Shown here in pieces: positions 39,479-52,373 of a DNA stretch of 64,000 nucleotides. Source of the stretch: Cyphellophora europaea CBS 101466 (Eukaryota > Ascomycota > Eurotiomycetes > Chaetothyriales > Cyphellophoraceae); assembly GCF_000365145.1 (NCBI RefSeq), contig NW_008481797.1, positions 3,534,001 through 3,598,000 of the forward strand. The letters run 5' to 3'. The notes under the pieces are model-generated. The model was not told the DNA's origin. It searched no databases and saw only the letters and a list, made by a program, of their open reading frames with translations. The translations under genes were made by a program, and so were the position numbers. The first letter of the stretch is position 1. Every line of letters starts with the position of its first letter.

Positions 39479-42400
39479 TCCGGTGTTCCCTTCGCTGTAC
39501 GACTGTACCAAGTGAACTGCTACAAGTCGACGACAAGAAAGATATAAGAACAGTGTCCGAGGATTGCAACAAACAAAATGTCGACTCGGGCGTCCCTGGT
39601 ACCGCGTACCCGTACCACCTGTACCCTTGTTCCCCTCACATCAGCAACGACGGTCCAGGGGCCGAAATGGCGTAAGAATGGCGTAACCTGCGGGGACTCT
39701 GCCGCTAACGTGCCAAGCCTCGCAACAGCACCTCCGAAGCAGAACGAGAACGATGCCGACGCCAACCCGATCGGACAACGTAGTGTTCCTCCTGCCACAT
39801 GCCATGACAAGACATGTTCCTCACGAGCAGCCACAGGCCACCCTCTGAGCCCTACGATGCCCTCCACCACCCCAGATACTAGTCCCCCTTCTCAGCCGCT
39901 CGCCGTCCTGACCGGCGGCGGCTCTCTTATCGTACGCAGATACAGCGACGCACAGAACGGGGGCTGGCGTCTGGAATGCGCGTGCGGACGAGGTGGTCCG
40001 GGGCGGGCGCATATGGTGAGGAGGACCGGGGTTTACCTTTTTTGTTTTTTTTAAAAACAACAAAAACAAGGGGGATCGTTTCGTTGGAGGTGGGGCTTGA
40101 AAATGTGGTTAGGTAGGCCACGGACGGAAGGAGGGAAGCAGAGAAGCAGAGAGGTGGCGGGACGAGGGTTCCGCTGGAGGAGCAGCTTTGGGACGTAGAA
40201 CTGTCGTTGAGGGAGGTGTGCTGTCTTGCGCCTGTTCTGCTGTACGGCTATCGTAGGTTTGCATTGCATATAGGATGGGAGACAACGAAGGAATTTAAAA
40301 CACCTCAAATGAAACGACAAATTATAGGAGAGAGACTTAAGACTCATACTCTATCCCAACGGCGGTCGACGGGTGTCCTTTGGAGTGATTGATCCTCGAC
40401 TTTCTCCCGAATCCGGAAAATATGGCCGTCTTGCAGGAGGGAGAATCGCATCATTAGCACTTCAGGCAGCAAATGTGACCGTCCTGCCCACCTCAGCGAC
40501 ACAGGAAAAGCCGGAGTGCAAGGCTGTGATATCAAGGGGGAAAGGGGCACCTACAGATGCAGATGCAATTGAAAGGCCAGCGCCAAGCATGCTCGATCCT
40601 ATCTCGCGAGTCGCTAGAGAGCCTTTCGAGTCAGCGAGAATGCCTCTCAGAGACCACAGTGCAGGACTACACACTCGCAGCCTAAAGGTGTCTCCCACGC
40701 TAGGCGTGGCCGATGGGGCTGTAGCTACAATGATGATGCGTTGATCACCTACAACACGAGAGGCGAGGACCCGCGAGATACACATCGATGTTGCCAGGCA
40801 AAAGGCAATCGCAGTTGTGGTTGCACTTGCAAATGCAGCCGAGCTCAGTCACTGAGTCAGTAGGACCGTGATTCTCACTGGACACCTTGCCCACCTCGTT
40901 CCCAACTTCACCGCCTCCTTCTCTAAGTGACGAAGTCCTGGCTCCCAAGAGATTCGGATCGCGTCACACACTTCCTGTCCGCCCCCAGCACTCAAACATT
41001 TTTCCATCTACCTTGGCTCTTGCAAGCCATCATTGTCGGGGTCAAAGGAAAATCTCACACCAAGCTTCCACGCAGAATCCATACCAGAAGTGAAAGCCTG
41101 TCCGAGAACGCTATCATCGTGGTCTCAGTATGGTCCAACGATGCCAAGGCCAACTACCGGCAAGACGGCGTGGCGCAGTATCGCCTTAAAACTTCACACA
41201 GGAGGACCTTGGAAGCCTATTTGGTAAGCTTTCATCTTCAGATTCTTGCCAGGTTTAACTTTGGCTCTCCCTTTTCCGCTCCCTGTTCAATGTGGCTCAA
41301 GGCTCCACAAAGGGGGCCCGCGCCGAATATGCAAGATCGTTGTGTCAGCATGAAAAACGTTGAAGAAATGGCCGGGGGGCCCATCGGAGACCCTTCGAGT
41401 GTCCAACTGCCGTCAACCCTCCACAAACAAAAGGCAGCCACTAACCAGAAGCAGCAATGGTCAGCGATCTTTTAGTTCATTCGTAAATGGTTCAGACTTC
41501 CGACAAAGTTTTGAAGGATGATGGTTTTTGGTCGTTCGTTGTTGATTTGATGCTATTGTTTTCTTTCTCAGGAACTCTTTATCGATCGTGCACATCGATC
41601 TCCACCAAGTCTGGGAAGGCTCGTTGATTCAATGCCGATCCACCTCATCTGGAATCCCGGATCTGGGTTTCTGGTTGGAAAGTTCTACGACTTCTTTCGA
41701 GATCCGAAAACGAGTCCGAGGCCGAGGTGGAGTGTCAAGATGCTGACACGCATGCGCTGCGTGTATGCACATCTCGGTATGGTAGCAGTATCTCTGAGTC
41801 ATGGGCCATGACGCTTAATTTTACAAGCTTTGACGCCGCAATACCTGAGCAACTTAACCTTGTTCCGTCTCGCGGAGAAGAGCGGTTAAATAATGCGTGC
41901 GAGCAGCATATTGACTCAAGACGCTGGCGCACGCCGGGTGGGTAGACGAGACGCTGTTGTATGAGTATTGCTGTTGGTTGGGGGTTCTAGATGCTGCCGA
42001 GGAGCGTGTTCAGCATTAGACCTGCGGGAGGAAGTTCTATTTCCATTGACGTGTCTGTGGCGGCTGTCTGGAAGCAGAACCTTCGCTGAATCGATCTGGG
42101 TTTGACAAGGAGTAATGTTGAAAGTATCGCATAGATTGCTTCATGCTATGGCCAGCCTGTTGGCAGCGCTGAGATTGTGTAACCACACTGTAACTGTGGA
42201 TCCCATCGCTGATAATGAGGCCAAAGGAAACATGGCTGTGCTGTGTCAAAGGTGTAAACGTTGCTCAGGAAGAACGACCTGGTCGCCAAGGCCGGACTAT
42301 TGGAAGCGTAACCATAGTCTAGCACACCTGCCCCTTGGAGCATCAGCTACTTCGCAGTCAATGAACATGATTGCAACTGCAATTGCATCTCGCAGCCAAT

Positions 42401-45400
42401 TTGTGTTCAGCAAGTGCGAACTGATCGATGTGAGGCGATATGCTTTGACATGAATGAAGCATCGGATCCGGTAAGCCGAATCTTTTGTCGCCGGACCAGG
42501 GAAAGGTTTGTCGGGTAAGGTGTTTAACGTGTACTGCAGCCGCCCATCACGTCGAACATAGCATCGGCCGAGTGTTAGAGAAGCACGATGACGCACTTGC
42601 CCCAGGTATCAACTTGGAAATGAGGCTGATGAAAGTTTGGACTGCACCAACGTAACAGCCCTGCAGTGGAGAGGCTGGGGATGTAGGGAAATTCAGAGGC
42701 CTATTGGCCTTTCAAGAGCCGGGCAGTGCAGCGTGAGACTCGCCAATAGAGTGAGCGCATAGGCCACGCCCCTTTTCCTTGTGCAAAGACTTCAAAATCA
42801 ACAGGTAGGAAGTCCAACAGAACATTTAGCAAAGCCAATGTCACCGCCTGGAGCACGTCTGAGCGGATAAAGAGATATAATATGTCCCTCGAAAGTGCGC
42901 GATATGCCACATAGTCCCTGTAGCGCATGTAACGTAATGTGTCACCCCGACTCTGACCCTGGACAGCCGAGAAAGAGTTACAGGCACCTCAGCAGAGTCG
43001 CGCCGAAACATGCAGAGGGCAGCACCGTAGCCTATGCTCATTGACAAGCAATGAGGGCCTGCGCGAGCGGGACTTCATCTGTGGTTTTGGACATGCAAGG
43101 AAGGCCGATAGCCTTCTGGCTGTCCCAAATAGCTGGAAATATCCAAGACGCTGATGTGGTGGACTTTCGACCACCTGCCTCGACTTCGCTTGTCGCCGCA
43201 TACCAGTCTTGGAATGCCAAAGAGCGTGCAATAAGAAGCATCGGATGCGTGATGCTAGGGAGCAGACTTCCATGGCTGCGACCAGGATCTCTAGACAAAT
43301 TGCTCGTGACTGAAGGTTTCTCGCCACCCTGGTATTGATGCCTGTTGCTCGGTCCAGGTTGGGCGGCTAATCCGGATGCCTGCCGCTGCGTTCCATCGGA
43401 GGCCTTGCAATGCAGTAGTAACCCTCTGAGTGCGCCTAAGGCGAAGTTGAATTGTTTTCCACTCACGATAGGCTTTGGCAGGTGCGGCCAAAAAAATCAC
43501 ATGAACATCCTTCACCGTCATCGCATACCAGAAGCGATGTGATGTTGTCGAATGGAAGACCGCTCGGCTGATTGCTCTGTATGAATGCTATCGGTGGTTG
43601 CACCAGCAATGGTGGATTCGAAAGCGAACCTTCACATCCTGAGCACATGTTTCCACAATGCTAAGAAGTGGATGGCTGTCCATTAATGCCGAATGGAGAT
43701 TTTCAATCTCGAAACAAGAGTCTCGATCGTTCTCCGACTGCTGTTCAGGGTGCCGCTTCAAAGGAGCGTGGACGCAGTCACAGGGTGGATGACAGTAGGG
43801 CTGCAATGCCTGCAGCGATGCTCTTTCGAAGAGAGCACTACTGACTTCTTCTGTTTGCTGAGTGTTCCGCAACGATGGGCAGGGCTGTCCTCAGCTTCGA
43901 CTTGATGGAAAGCGAGTGAACAACATCATGGTGTCCTCGGGTGATCGGCGAGGTTGATGCTCGTCATGGTCGCTTGCGCTAGCCTAAGCGATCGACAGTG
44001 GTGGCTGCGACTGCCCATTTAGCCCGTTACAGCTGGACCATGGCACTTTGCTTCCAAGGTGCTGACCAGCACCAACTGTGTACGGAGCTACATTAGCTGA
44101 GTATCAAGTACTCTCATTCTGCGAGCCTGCAAGCCGTTGTCTCGATGGCGCTAAACCTAAGTAGGCAGTCGAAGACTTGACATAGCCCTAACTCGAAGGG
44201 TCGGGGGCTTGCGGACATGGCTGAGGATCTACAACTAAAAACGTTGCCCACGCGCACTATTTCTGAACAGAGTTTGTACTGCCGCCGTTGGGAACCCACA
44301 ACCAAGGAAAACTGGATCCTGGTGCAATGGGCACATACGCTATGAAAGTCTTGAATTATAGATGGTTCGAATAATGCGACGTTGTTGCCGATTGGTAGCT
44401 ACAAGTCCTGCAAGCGCTCGAGTCATACGAACCAGAGACTCCCAAACTCCTGACTCCAGGGCGGCTAAACGGCAGAACAGCAGAACAACAGTCAACTGTT
44501 GCTGATTGCTTTCTATGTGTATGACGGGCCTTGATCAACAAGGAATCATGCACACATGTACTTGAATGGATGAGTGGCCAGCGAGCCGTAGTTTCATGGG
44601 TTCGACGTTCAAGGTGCTGCGTTGAGTAGGCGACAGCGCCTCCACTATGCAACTCCCTCCACGCCAAGTTGCCACATAGGTAGCTGGAACATACCAGTCG
44701 TCACCAATGGAAAGACCGAACTTTGTCTGCGTGAGGTAGAACCTATGTCTTCCCGAGCAGACCTGTTGTACCGAGCTTTATAGGTAGTGACGCCGAACCG
44801 AACACGTGTTGGCCACGAACAGCCAAATGAATCTGTTTTCTGTCAACCCTTGTCGATCAACCCCGAGGAGCTCAACTCTTGTATCAGTTGTGTTGATCAA
44901 GGCTGGTGCTAGCTCGGTAAGAGCATGGTCAACCTGCCATGGCCTCAGTCATCGTCTGCCCATGGAGTATTGATGCGGGCTTGTCATGAAAAGGACGAAC
45001 CCGGCCAAGCGATATCGCAATCGCAATCGCACTCGAACATGAGCGGCAGCGTCAATCGCCTTGGCAGCATCAAGATACGCCTCGGCTAAAGTGATGCCCG
45101 GGCAGCACGTAGCGACCGAGAGTGACTACTGACTGGCTCGCTATGCCAGAGTCTGTGCTGTACATCAGCAGCCACGACCGCTGCCAGGCTGGGCGGCAGA
45201 TGCCTCGACTAGTGAGCGGGGCTTAATCGTGTGCCAGCCCTAGGAAAGCCGTGGAATACGGTGGAACACTGTCCAGTGTTGAATGTGGGGAAGCTTAAGT
45301 TGCCAGAACACGCCGTTGCAAATGAAGTTGCCTTAGACTTCTACCCAGAGTTTGGAGTTAGTCGACGCGGCCCTGCATCTCTAATCCCAGTCCCGGAAAC

Positions 45401-48400
45401 ACGCCTGGAATTCGGATACTCTAGCCCTTGTTAAAAGTCTAAGCCCCATGCTGTAAAACCTTACAGCGCCAGTTTCACCTCAAGAAGCCGAAGAAGTTGA
45501 AGCTCGAAAGAATGCCGATTTGCGGCCAAGACACAAGGCCCATGTCTCTTAGAGCTTGGTACGAATTATGTGCTGTTAATGGGCTTTTCGGGCACCATTA
45601 ATCCTTGCAGATTGCACGTGTCAGGTGGCGAGGTGTGACGCAAAGTACGGAGTACCCAAACCGCGGCCTAACTCCTGTACACCACTTCGCTGCCTCAAGA
45701 GAGCCATGAAGCAACGTTGCTGCGCGACATCGTGATCGGTCGTATCCTGGCGCACTCTCGGAATGCAGACTGACTACGGAGTAAAGGAGTCGAGGCACTC
45801 CGACTGCATCAGGTGCGGGAGACCGGGCTACCCCGGACCCTACCGGCGGCGAAGGACAATGATTGCCAGCCTTGAAGTCAAAGCTGTCTGTGTCCGTAAT
45901 GATGGCTTGAAGTGTCCGCTAGTCCATGTGTGAAGGCAGCGTGCCGTTGGGCGTGACCAACCCGTCGGCCGGTGCCAGTTCGGAGCGGACCAGACTCGGA
46001 GCCAGCTTGCATGTTGGCGAGGTGGAGAATTCGATTATTCTAAGCCCAAGCGCGTGCTTGACTCCGTACTTTCTGCAATGCTAAGAGAGAGCTGTTTGAT
46101 TCGACTAGTAGCTCTGTTGCAGGCACGGTTGATGCAATCGCCTAACATCCGTGCGCTTCGAGAAATGTGAGGCAGCTGCTACGCGGTGGGGAACCACCAT
46201 CACTCAAGCATCAACAGGTGGCCGATGTGAGATAGCGCTTGCCGATCATTCTGCAAACCGGTGCAAAAGTACTTTGCACCTACTACGAAGAGACGGTCAT
46301 TCCGGGTAGCCTCGACTCAGTGGCTGTCCGGGAAACAGCTCCTTTGACCAATCCTTGCCACCCATTCACGACCCCGGACTAACATCAAAACCCTGCTGCC
46401 GATGTGCAGCGAGCAGCAATAGCCCAGGCCTGGACGGCTGCCCGCAGCCAAAACGGGAAGTTTGGTTAAGAGGCGGGAGCAGATCGTCCGTGTGCCTACT
46501 GAGCTTGGCAATCGCGTCCCCCTTGGAACAATACTGTATGGATGATGTTGGCCAGAAGCGCATTATGTTGCAAAACATCTCCCACAGGGCGGGACTGTGG
46601 TCCCGCTACCAAGCTGTCAGGGTGCATCCCCGTGCCATTTCTCAGCGAGTGAGAGCTCCAGGCTCACGGTCGGGTCACCGCCGGACACCTACTATGGTAG
46701 GTAATCGCGATCCCGCCCGCAGGGCTGCAGCCGGTGTCCGTCTGGGCGAACCTTCTTGTTGCGGCCAGGCGCATAGTAAGCTATGCCAATGATATGGTCC
46801 CGCAAGGGCCTAACAACTGCCTTTTCAGAAGTCGGACTGCTGGCTAAGCTATGTTTTGTGAGTGGGCGGACCGCAGATCATCACTGATGCCCAACCTATG
46901 ACACACTGAGGGGACAGAATGAGGCATCGGTTTTCTGTCCGCACAATGTCCACACTGGATCATGACGCAGAGCTTGATGATAATTGGAGTGCCACTTGTT
47001 GTGTAAGTATTCTCGCTGTACCATCTTTAACCATGTTTGCGGCTGAGTTGTTGGGCCCGTCTAGCCCGAGACCCCCGAGGCCTTGCCAGGCCGACCATTG
47101 AACTCCCCCATGGCATTCAGGCTTGATGTGTAACTCCTCAGCATACGGTTTGTACGAGTTGACATCAACCTACAAAGACCAGAATTCTGGCTGAGTTTAA
47201 TGGACTTGCGAGGGCTGGGTTGAGCTCTGGTTGCTCAGCAGGGTGGGAGGCAGGATCCGAGCGGGAGCATGAAGAAGGATGTCCTTGGCCTCTAGCATTG
47301 GTGCGGTCCGAGTGGCTGTCCGATCGCACCTGCTGGAGGAGTGTGGGCTCGTCTGCGTCTCGAGGGTCTCCCAATAACCGGTCAGTACCGTGAATAAAGT
47401 TCGCCCGAGCTTTACCCCCTGACAGCCTTTACTGACGTGGTGCTAGTAGTCAAGACAAATTATGCTAACGGCGGTGGTTGACCTACTGTAAGCTGGTCCC
47501 GGACCAATGCATACGTCCGTGTTCAGGTTCGGTGCCTACCGGCCTGCTGACAAGGAGCGGGCCTGGCTGGTGTCCCCGTCTCGAGAAAGGGCCACAATTT
47601 GGGGCATGGCTTCCGATTGCCGCACCCGAGAAGCAGCTTTAGCCCAGCTGTCTCGCTCGTTGCGACCCGGTGCCATCCAGAGGGAACCTCGGATGTCGGA
47701 GCAGATTGTTGAGTCAGTGATCGTTCCGAACAGGGGTTTGCTCTTTCCGTTGGACGCTCTTCATCGGCGCTGGGCCGGTCCTGAAGCAGTTCTGCGCATG
47801 CTCTTGCAATATCATCACTGCCACACATGCACTCCGAAGTGTGACTCTTGCCACCGGACGATGCGAAGCGGATACCTTCAGGGACAACACGAAGCTTATG
47901 CAAGTTTCGAGACCTTCCTCCAGAGACTCCGACGCACTGCTAGAGGTTCCGGCATTAGCCAACGGCTTAATGACTGATGTTTCCGCCACAGCATTCCGTG
48001 GCAGAGTGCCACATTCACCACGACTCACTGTGCCAGCAAGGCACTTCCGCTGAAGCTTTCCGCCATTGACAACTGTATACGCTATGGTCTGTCCAATAGG
48101 ATCTTGTCATTGCCAAGCAATCAAGGCATCGGTCGCTACAAGTACCTGCAGTGTGATGAAGAGGAACGAGGACCAGTTGGCATGATGTCGAGACGCAGTG
48201 GTGCAATCGCTCACTCTCGAGTGTCGACCCTGAATGGGTGAACGAATGGAAAGATGAACCTGCTTTGACATTTGGCGCGCAGTGCATCACCTTCGAGTAT
48301 CTTCGCTGAGGGAAAGACGATTGATCGTCCGTCGCGCGCAAGGAAGCGGTTCCAGGATTTGAAATGAATCCATGGCTGATGGGTGGCGGGCACTCTTCCT

Positions 48401-51400
48401 CGGAACCTGCCGCCCGATGAGTATTAGCAGGTCAAGCATGTCGATCCAAATTTGACGACATACCAATCACACCGGCACTCGGAGTTCCAGCAAAAAGTGG
48501 TCGGTTGGGCGGGCGGCGCCAGCGGCTGACACTCGAGGCTCTCACAGCACGCCGGCGCATGCGTGTTACAATTGTGACGAAAGAACCTGTCTTCGGCTGC
48601 CAATACATAAGCAAGCGCACGATCTGCAGGACAAGATCGTCGTAAGGTGAGTGGTGAGTACAGGGTCGTCCATCAGACAGCGCGCCCAGGCGGTTGAGGG
48701 AGATCGCGACACTGGGGAGGGAATCTTGGCCAAGACGGAGGAGCATCCCGAACCTCTGGCTGCATCCAGATACAAGAATGACTGGCGCGATGCGGTCGCG
48801 AACGTGGTGCCACTCACGACATAGGCTACCGGTTAGTCCCAGTGTCACCAGTGTCCATGACAGGTCCAGACTGGCTAGGCCGGCTACGGTTGGCGGGACT
48901 TTGTGCAGCTGAGATCTTATAGCACCGGCTGAAGGTGCCCAAGCAGATCCGAGCTAAGGGGTGTGTCATCCGGCACGTCGATGGGCGAATCGAAGCACTT
49001 GGTAGACGCTGGAGAATAAGGTAGGGCCCGGCCTATTCGCTCCCGTGAGCTAAAGCCTTTTCGCTGTGCGACCCGCGCGAAGGTTTAATATCCTGACCCT
49101 CACGGCGCATGTGCAGACCTCACTGCTTTCGTCGTTTCTCTTCCACCCAGAGACCATGTTAATCCATTTACTGATCGGAATCATTCCGAATGCCTCGGAG
49201 ACGGACAATGGACAGCCGATGTGGAGCAGTGTCGTGTCTTTTCTCAGGCAGCACTCGTGCGGAGCCGAGACGCGGAACCCACCACGGTGCCTCGCCTGTC
49301 CTTTGATACATACGTTGCAATGCAGACACAATCATCGCCAGGCTGCAAGACACGCTGGGTCAAGATGTAAGTGTCTTGGACCGTGGGCTACCACCACTGC
49401 TGACAGCGATTTGTAGTTATCTCAGCCGGGGCGGCGCCGCAAATCCAGGCCAAGGGCCCCGAAAGACAGAGGCTTTGCGTAACACGGAGCTCGCCACTGC
49501 CACTAAGACAAGGTGCAGCTCCCAAGTGCAAACCGCAGGTTCAGGCCAAAGAGTTGGGACCGAAACCCAAGCCTCAGCCTGAGCCAACAAAACCCCGTCC
49601 ACATCCGGGAGTGTCATAGGCACCTGGGTGCCCGAGACTCTAGAAGCTACTTGTCAAACGCGTTCAAAGCTGAGAATTATAGCTCTGGTAGGTGTGGAGC
49701 GTAGGCTGGGGCTATTTGCAGTACTAAGTATACCGGCGGTGGCTTGGAGGCTCGGCCGGGGAATGGGTTCTGTGCAGAGAAAATGGCGGATTGAAGTCTG
49801 GGCCTCAGCTAGGCCCTATGCTCCGCCATGCTGGACTCGTGAAGGCGCAAGGAGGAATTGTGGCTTTGAAGAGCAGACTACATGCGAGAGACGGACGCCG
49901 ACTAACATCTTTCCGGTACTGTTAGTACTCATTCGAGTCCATTCATTCTGTCTAGGCTTCGTTTGGCATTGGCAAGTCTCACGACTGCAGTAGCATCAAA
50001 TCTGGAGCTGCGGTGTAGAAGGGAATATCGCAATGTCTCCCGGCGACGATAACCGCCCGAAGACATTGATCATGTAGAGTCGCGACAAAGTCTGCTGATG
50101 GCACGTCCTTGAAAAGGTCGTAAGGTGACTCGAGACTACCAGCATCAGAGCGCAACGGCGCGGACTTTGTACCCCTTGGCTGAGATCTGGCGGGGCAAGC
50201 TAAGGGCCTGGCGGCTAATTCAGATTGCCGGTGGACCGTGAACCGTGAAAGATCGGAGGTCTGTGCCGGCGCTGTCGCGTGCTGCTATTGCTGCGGAAAT
50301 AGTGCCCCCACTGTCCGCGCTCAGCCTTTCTTACCAGGTAATTATGATTATTGTCATACGACGGGCCGGAGTCAGTTCTGGTCGGCACCACCGGCTGACT
50401 TGAACACGGAAAGATGACGGTCTGTGGATTTGCGGCCCTGAATACATCTACGCCGTGAAGTACGCCCAAATACACAGTTAACGGGTCATGTAGTGCCATA
50501 GCCGTGCTCAATACCCTTGGCCTCAGCGCGAATAGTAGAGACTTGAATTCGACCACCCGTTTAACTTCACCATCACGTATATCTCGATTCGACTTAAGAC
50601 TAATCTCTGCGGTTCTTACTCAAATCTTCCCAGATCTAGATGCTTCTTGTGCACTGCCCACAGATGCAGCTACATGCACACTCAGTCAGCTCCTACAACC
50701 GGATGCTTGCGCCCGTCCATCCTCCAAGTCGTCCCATCTACAATGTACCTACGACTCTACGGTCGAACCCTATCCAACCTATCCGGGGGGAATCGAATCC
50801 GCCTAATGTGCGAGCCTGATCTGTCATCGTGACAGCGGGAAGAAAGAGACAGCGCAGAGAAGAACGTGGCTCGGGAGTCCCGCTCGCGTGCCGCCTGCCA
50901 CGTCTCTGAGGGCGCGCAGAACTCCAAGCGGTTAAACGGTGACCGGAACTGTATGCCTGACGCCTCCTTTCAAATGAATGTCATAGACGACGCAGGCGGT
51001 CAGGTGGTCCAGAAAACCAGTGGACCAGCAACCCGTGGTTACACTACGGAGTACTTTAGGCTGTTCGCCGTCAACAGCCACCGCCCAGACCAGAGCCCCT
51101 GTTTTTACCAGCTCTATCGGTCAGAACATGCAATTGTTCAAGAGTCGCATCGAGATCTGCACCAGCATACTCTAGTGTAGCCCCAGCTTATGAGTCGTGT
51201 AACGTGGCAATCGTCTTCACAACTACTCGATGCTCGGGGCCATCGAGTATGCAGGCTGAGTGCTCTGGCGTCATCAACCCTTTCTCTTCGACTTGGGGGG
51301 TTGTTCAGGTTCGAGGCCGAGCCTGAGCCCGGCAAGGGCTGACGGCCCGTCCATTGCTTCTCCCCGCCACTGGGCGCACCCTCCTCCTTCAGCAAGGAAC

Positions 51401-52373
51401 ACTACTCTTGGGGCTCACTTCCCACTTCCCTGGCCTTTAGGGCACATTGTTTAGAGTTTTGCGCTAATGTCAACTCGCTAATGCTCCTTGCGCTTCATCC
51501 TAGGCCGCCGTTCGAAGTGTCTGTCGGACCACATACGGAGTATGAAGACCGGAGCCGCCAAAAGGTTCTTCGTCAGCTGCCCCCTATGGGGCTCTGCCCC
51601 TCTGCACATCGAGGCCGGTTCAAATCGACGCGAGTAACGTTGCTTCCCCACCCCTGGATAGTGCCTGCTTGGCCGCCAAACCCTTCGGCTCCCTGGCCCC
51701 ATCGTCACCGCCGCCACATTGCCCTCCTAGGCCAGGCCGATTTCAGGCACGTACAGACTCCGATACCGATACCGTCATGGATTGGTGTTTTGAGTTCGAC
51801 CTGCGTATTCACATCATTCTCAATTGTCCCCAGCAGGGCCCCCCCTCCCCTCCCATATTTTGCTTTGATACCTCTTTGCATTAAACTTCAGTCCCTTGGG
51901 ATCACCCTCCTGCTACTCCATATTCGCAGTGGGCAGCCAAGCTCGTGGTGACACATTTTCGCTGTTGTGCATCCGCAGTACTTGATGCATGAGACATCGC
52001 GTAGACTTTCCACCAACCCTGCCCAATCTCCCGCTTGGTGCGATGCAGGCTTTGTGGCGATAGTCGATACTGCTCCACGATCTATCTGTACTCCGTACCG
52101 ACTATCCCTTTAGGATCGTGACCCAAAGCCAAAGACCATGCCCAAACGATAACCCCGGCCAGGAGTGTGGAGCGGTCTGTGCGCCTTTACGCATCCACTC
52201 GGCCTTGTACTTTGAACGCCAGTATAACTTTAGGCGCCCCCATTTAGGTTCACTGGAGGGAAACTCAAACAACTCTTTACCTAGTACTCATTCATCGTCT
52301 TTGGCCTCGACTATCTTTGTTCATCTCAACTACCTGGCTTACGGTAGAATGGTCCCGTCAGTCATCAGTAACG
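39479..52373. other. ~12.9-kb tract with no supportable gene
   Basis: Both strands hold only short open frames (at most 182 codons) in mutually overlapping positions, without domains. There is no sign of intact transposon proteins, LTRs, tRNA or rRNA genes. Base composition is near 50% GC and not visibly AT-rich, so heavy repeat-induced point mutation is unlikely. From about 45.6 kb on it contains several exact TACGGAGTA copies, and at about 40.03-40.07 kb a T-run/A-run inverted repeat. It could be a degraded former gene or transposon landscape, a regulatory or noncoding-RNA region, or a special chromosomal region. Confidence 0.6.
40036..40072. repeat. T-run/A-run imperfect inverted repeat
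   Basis: A T-rich run interrupted by single G (CTTTTTTTG, then eight T) is followed directly by AAAAACAACAAAAACAAG, which is nearly its reverse complement. It could form an AT hairpin or act as an exclusion or transcript-end element. Function is unknown. Confidence 0.55.

Noticed and set aside
40927..41475. 182-codon plus-strand open frame in the gene-free tract
   Set aside because: It shows no recognisable domain, no supporting splice pattern, and overlaps frames on the other strand.
45001..45060. Possible simple repeat (TCGCAATCGCAATCGCA)
   Set aside because: Only about three hexamer units, too short to be notable.
47507..47977. 156-codon plus-strand frame with HCHTCTPKCDSCH
   Set aside because: The clustered Cys/His looks finger-like, but the spacing fits no zinc-finger family and the surrounding sequence is not protein-like.
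51304..51316. tRNA B-box-like word (GGTTCGAGGCC)
   Set aside because: No complementary T-stem, acceptor stem or A-box at the right distance.
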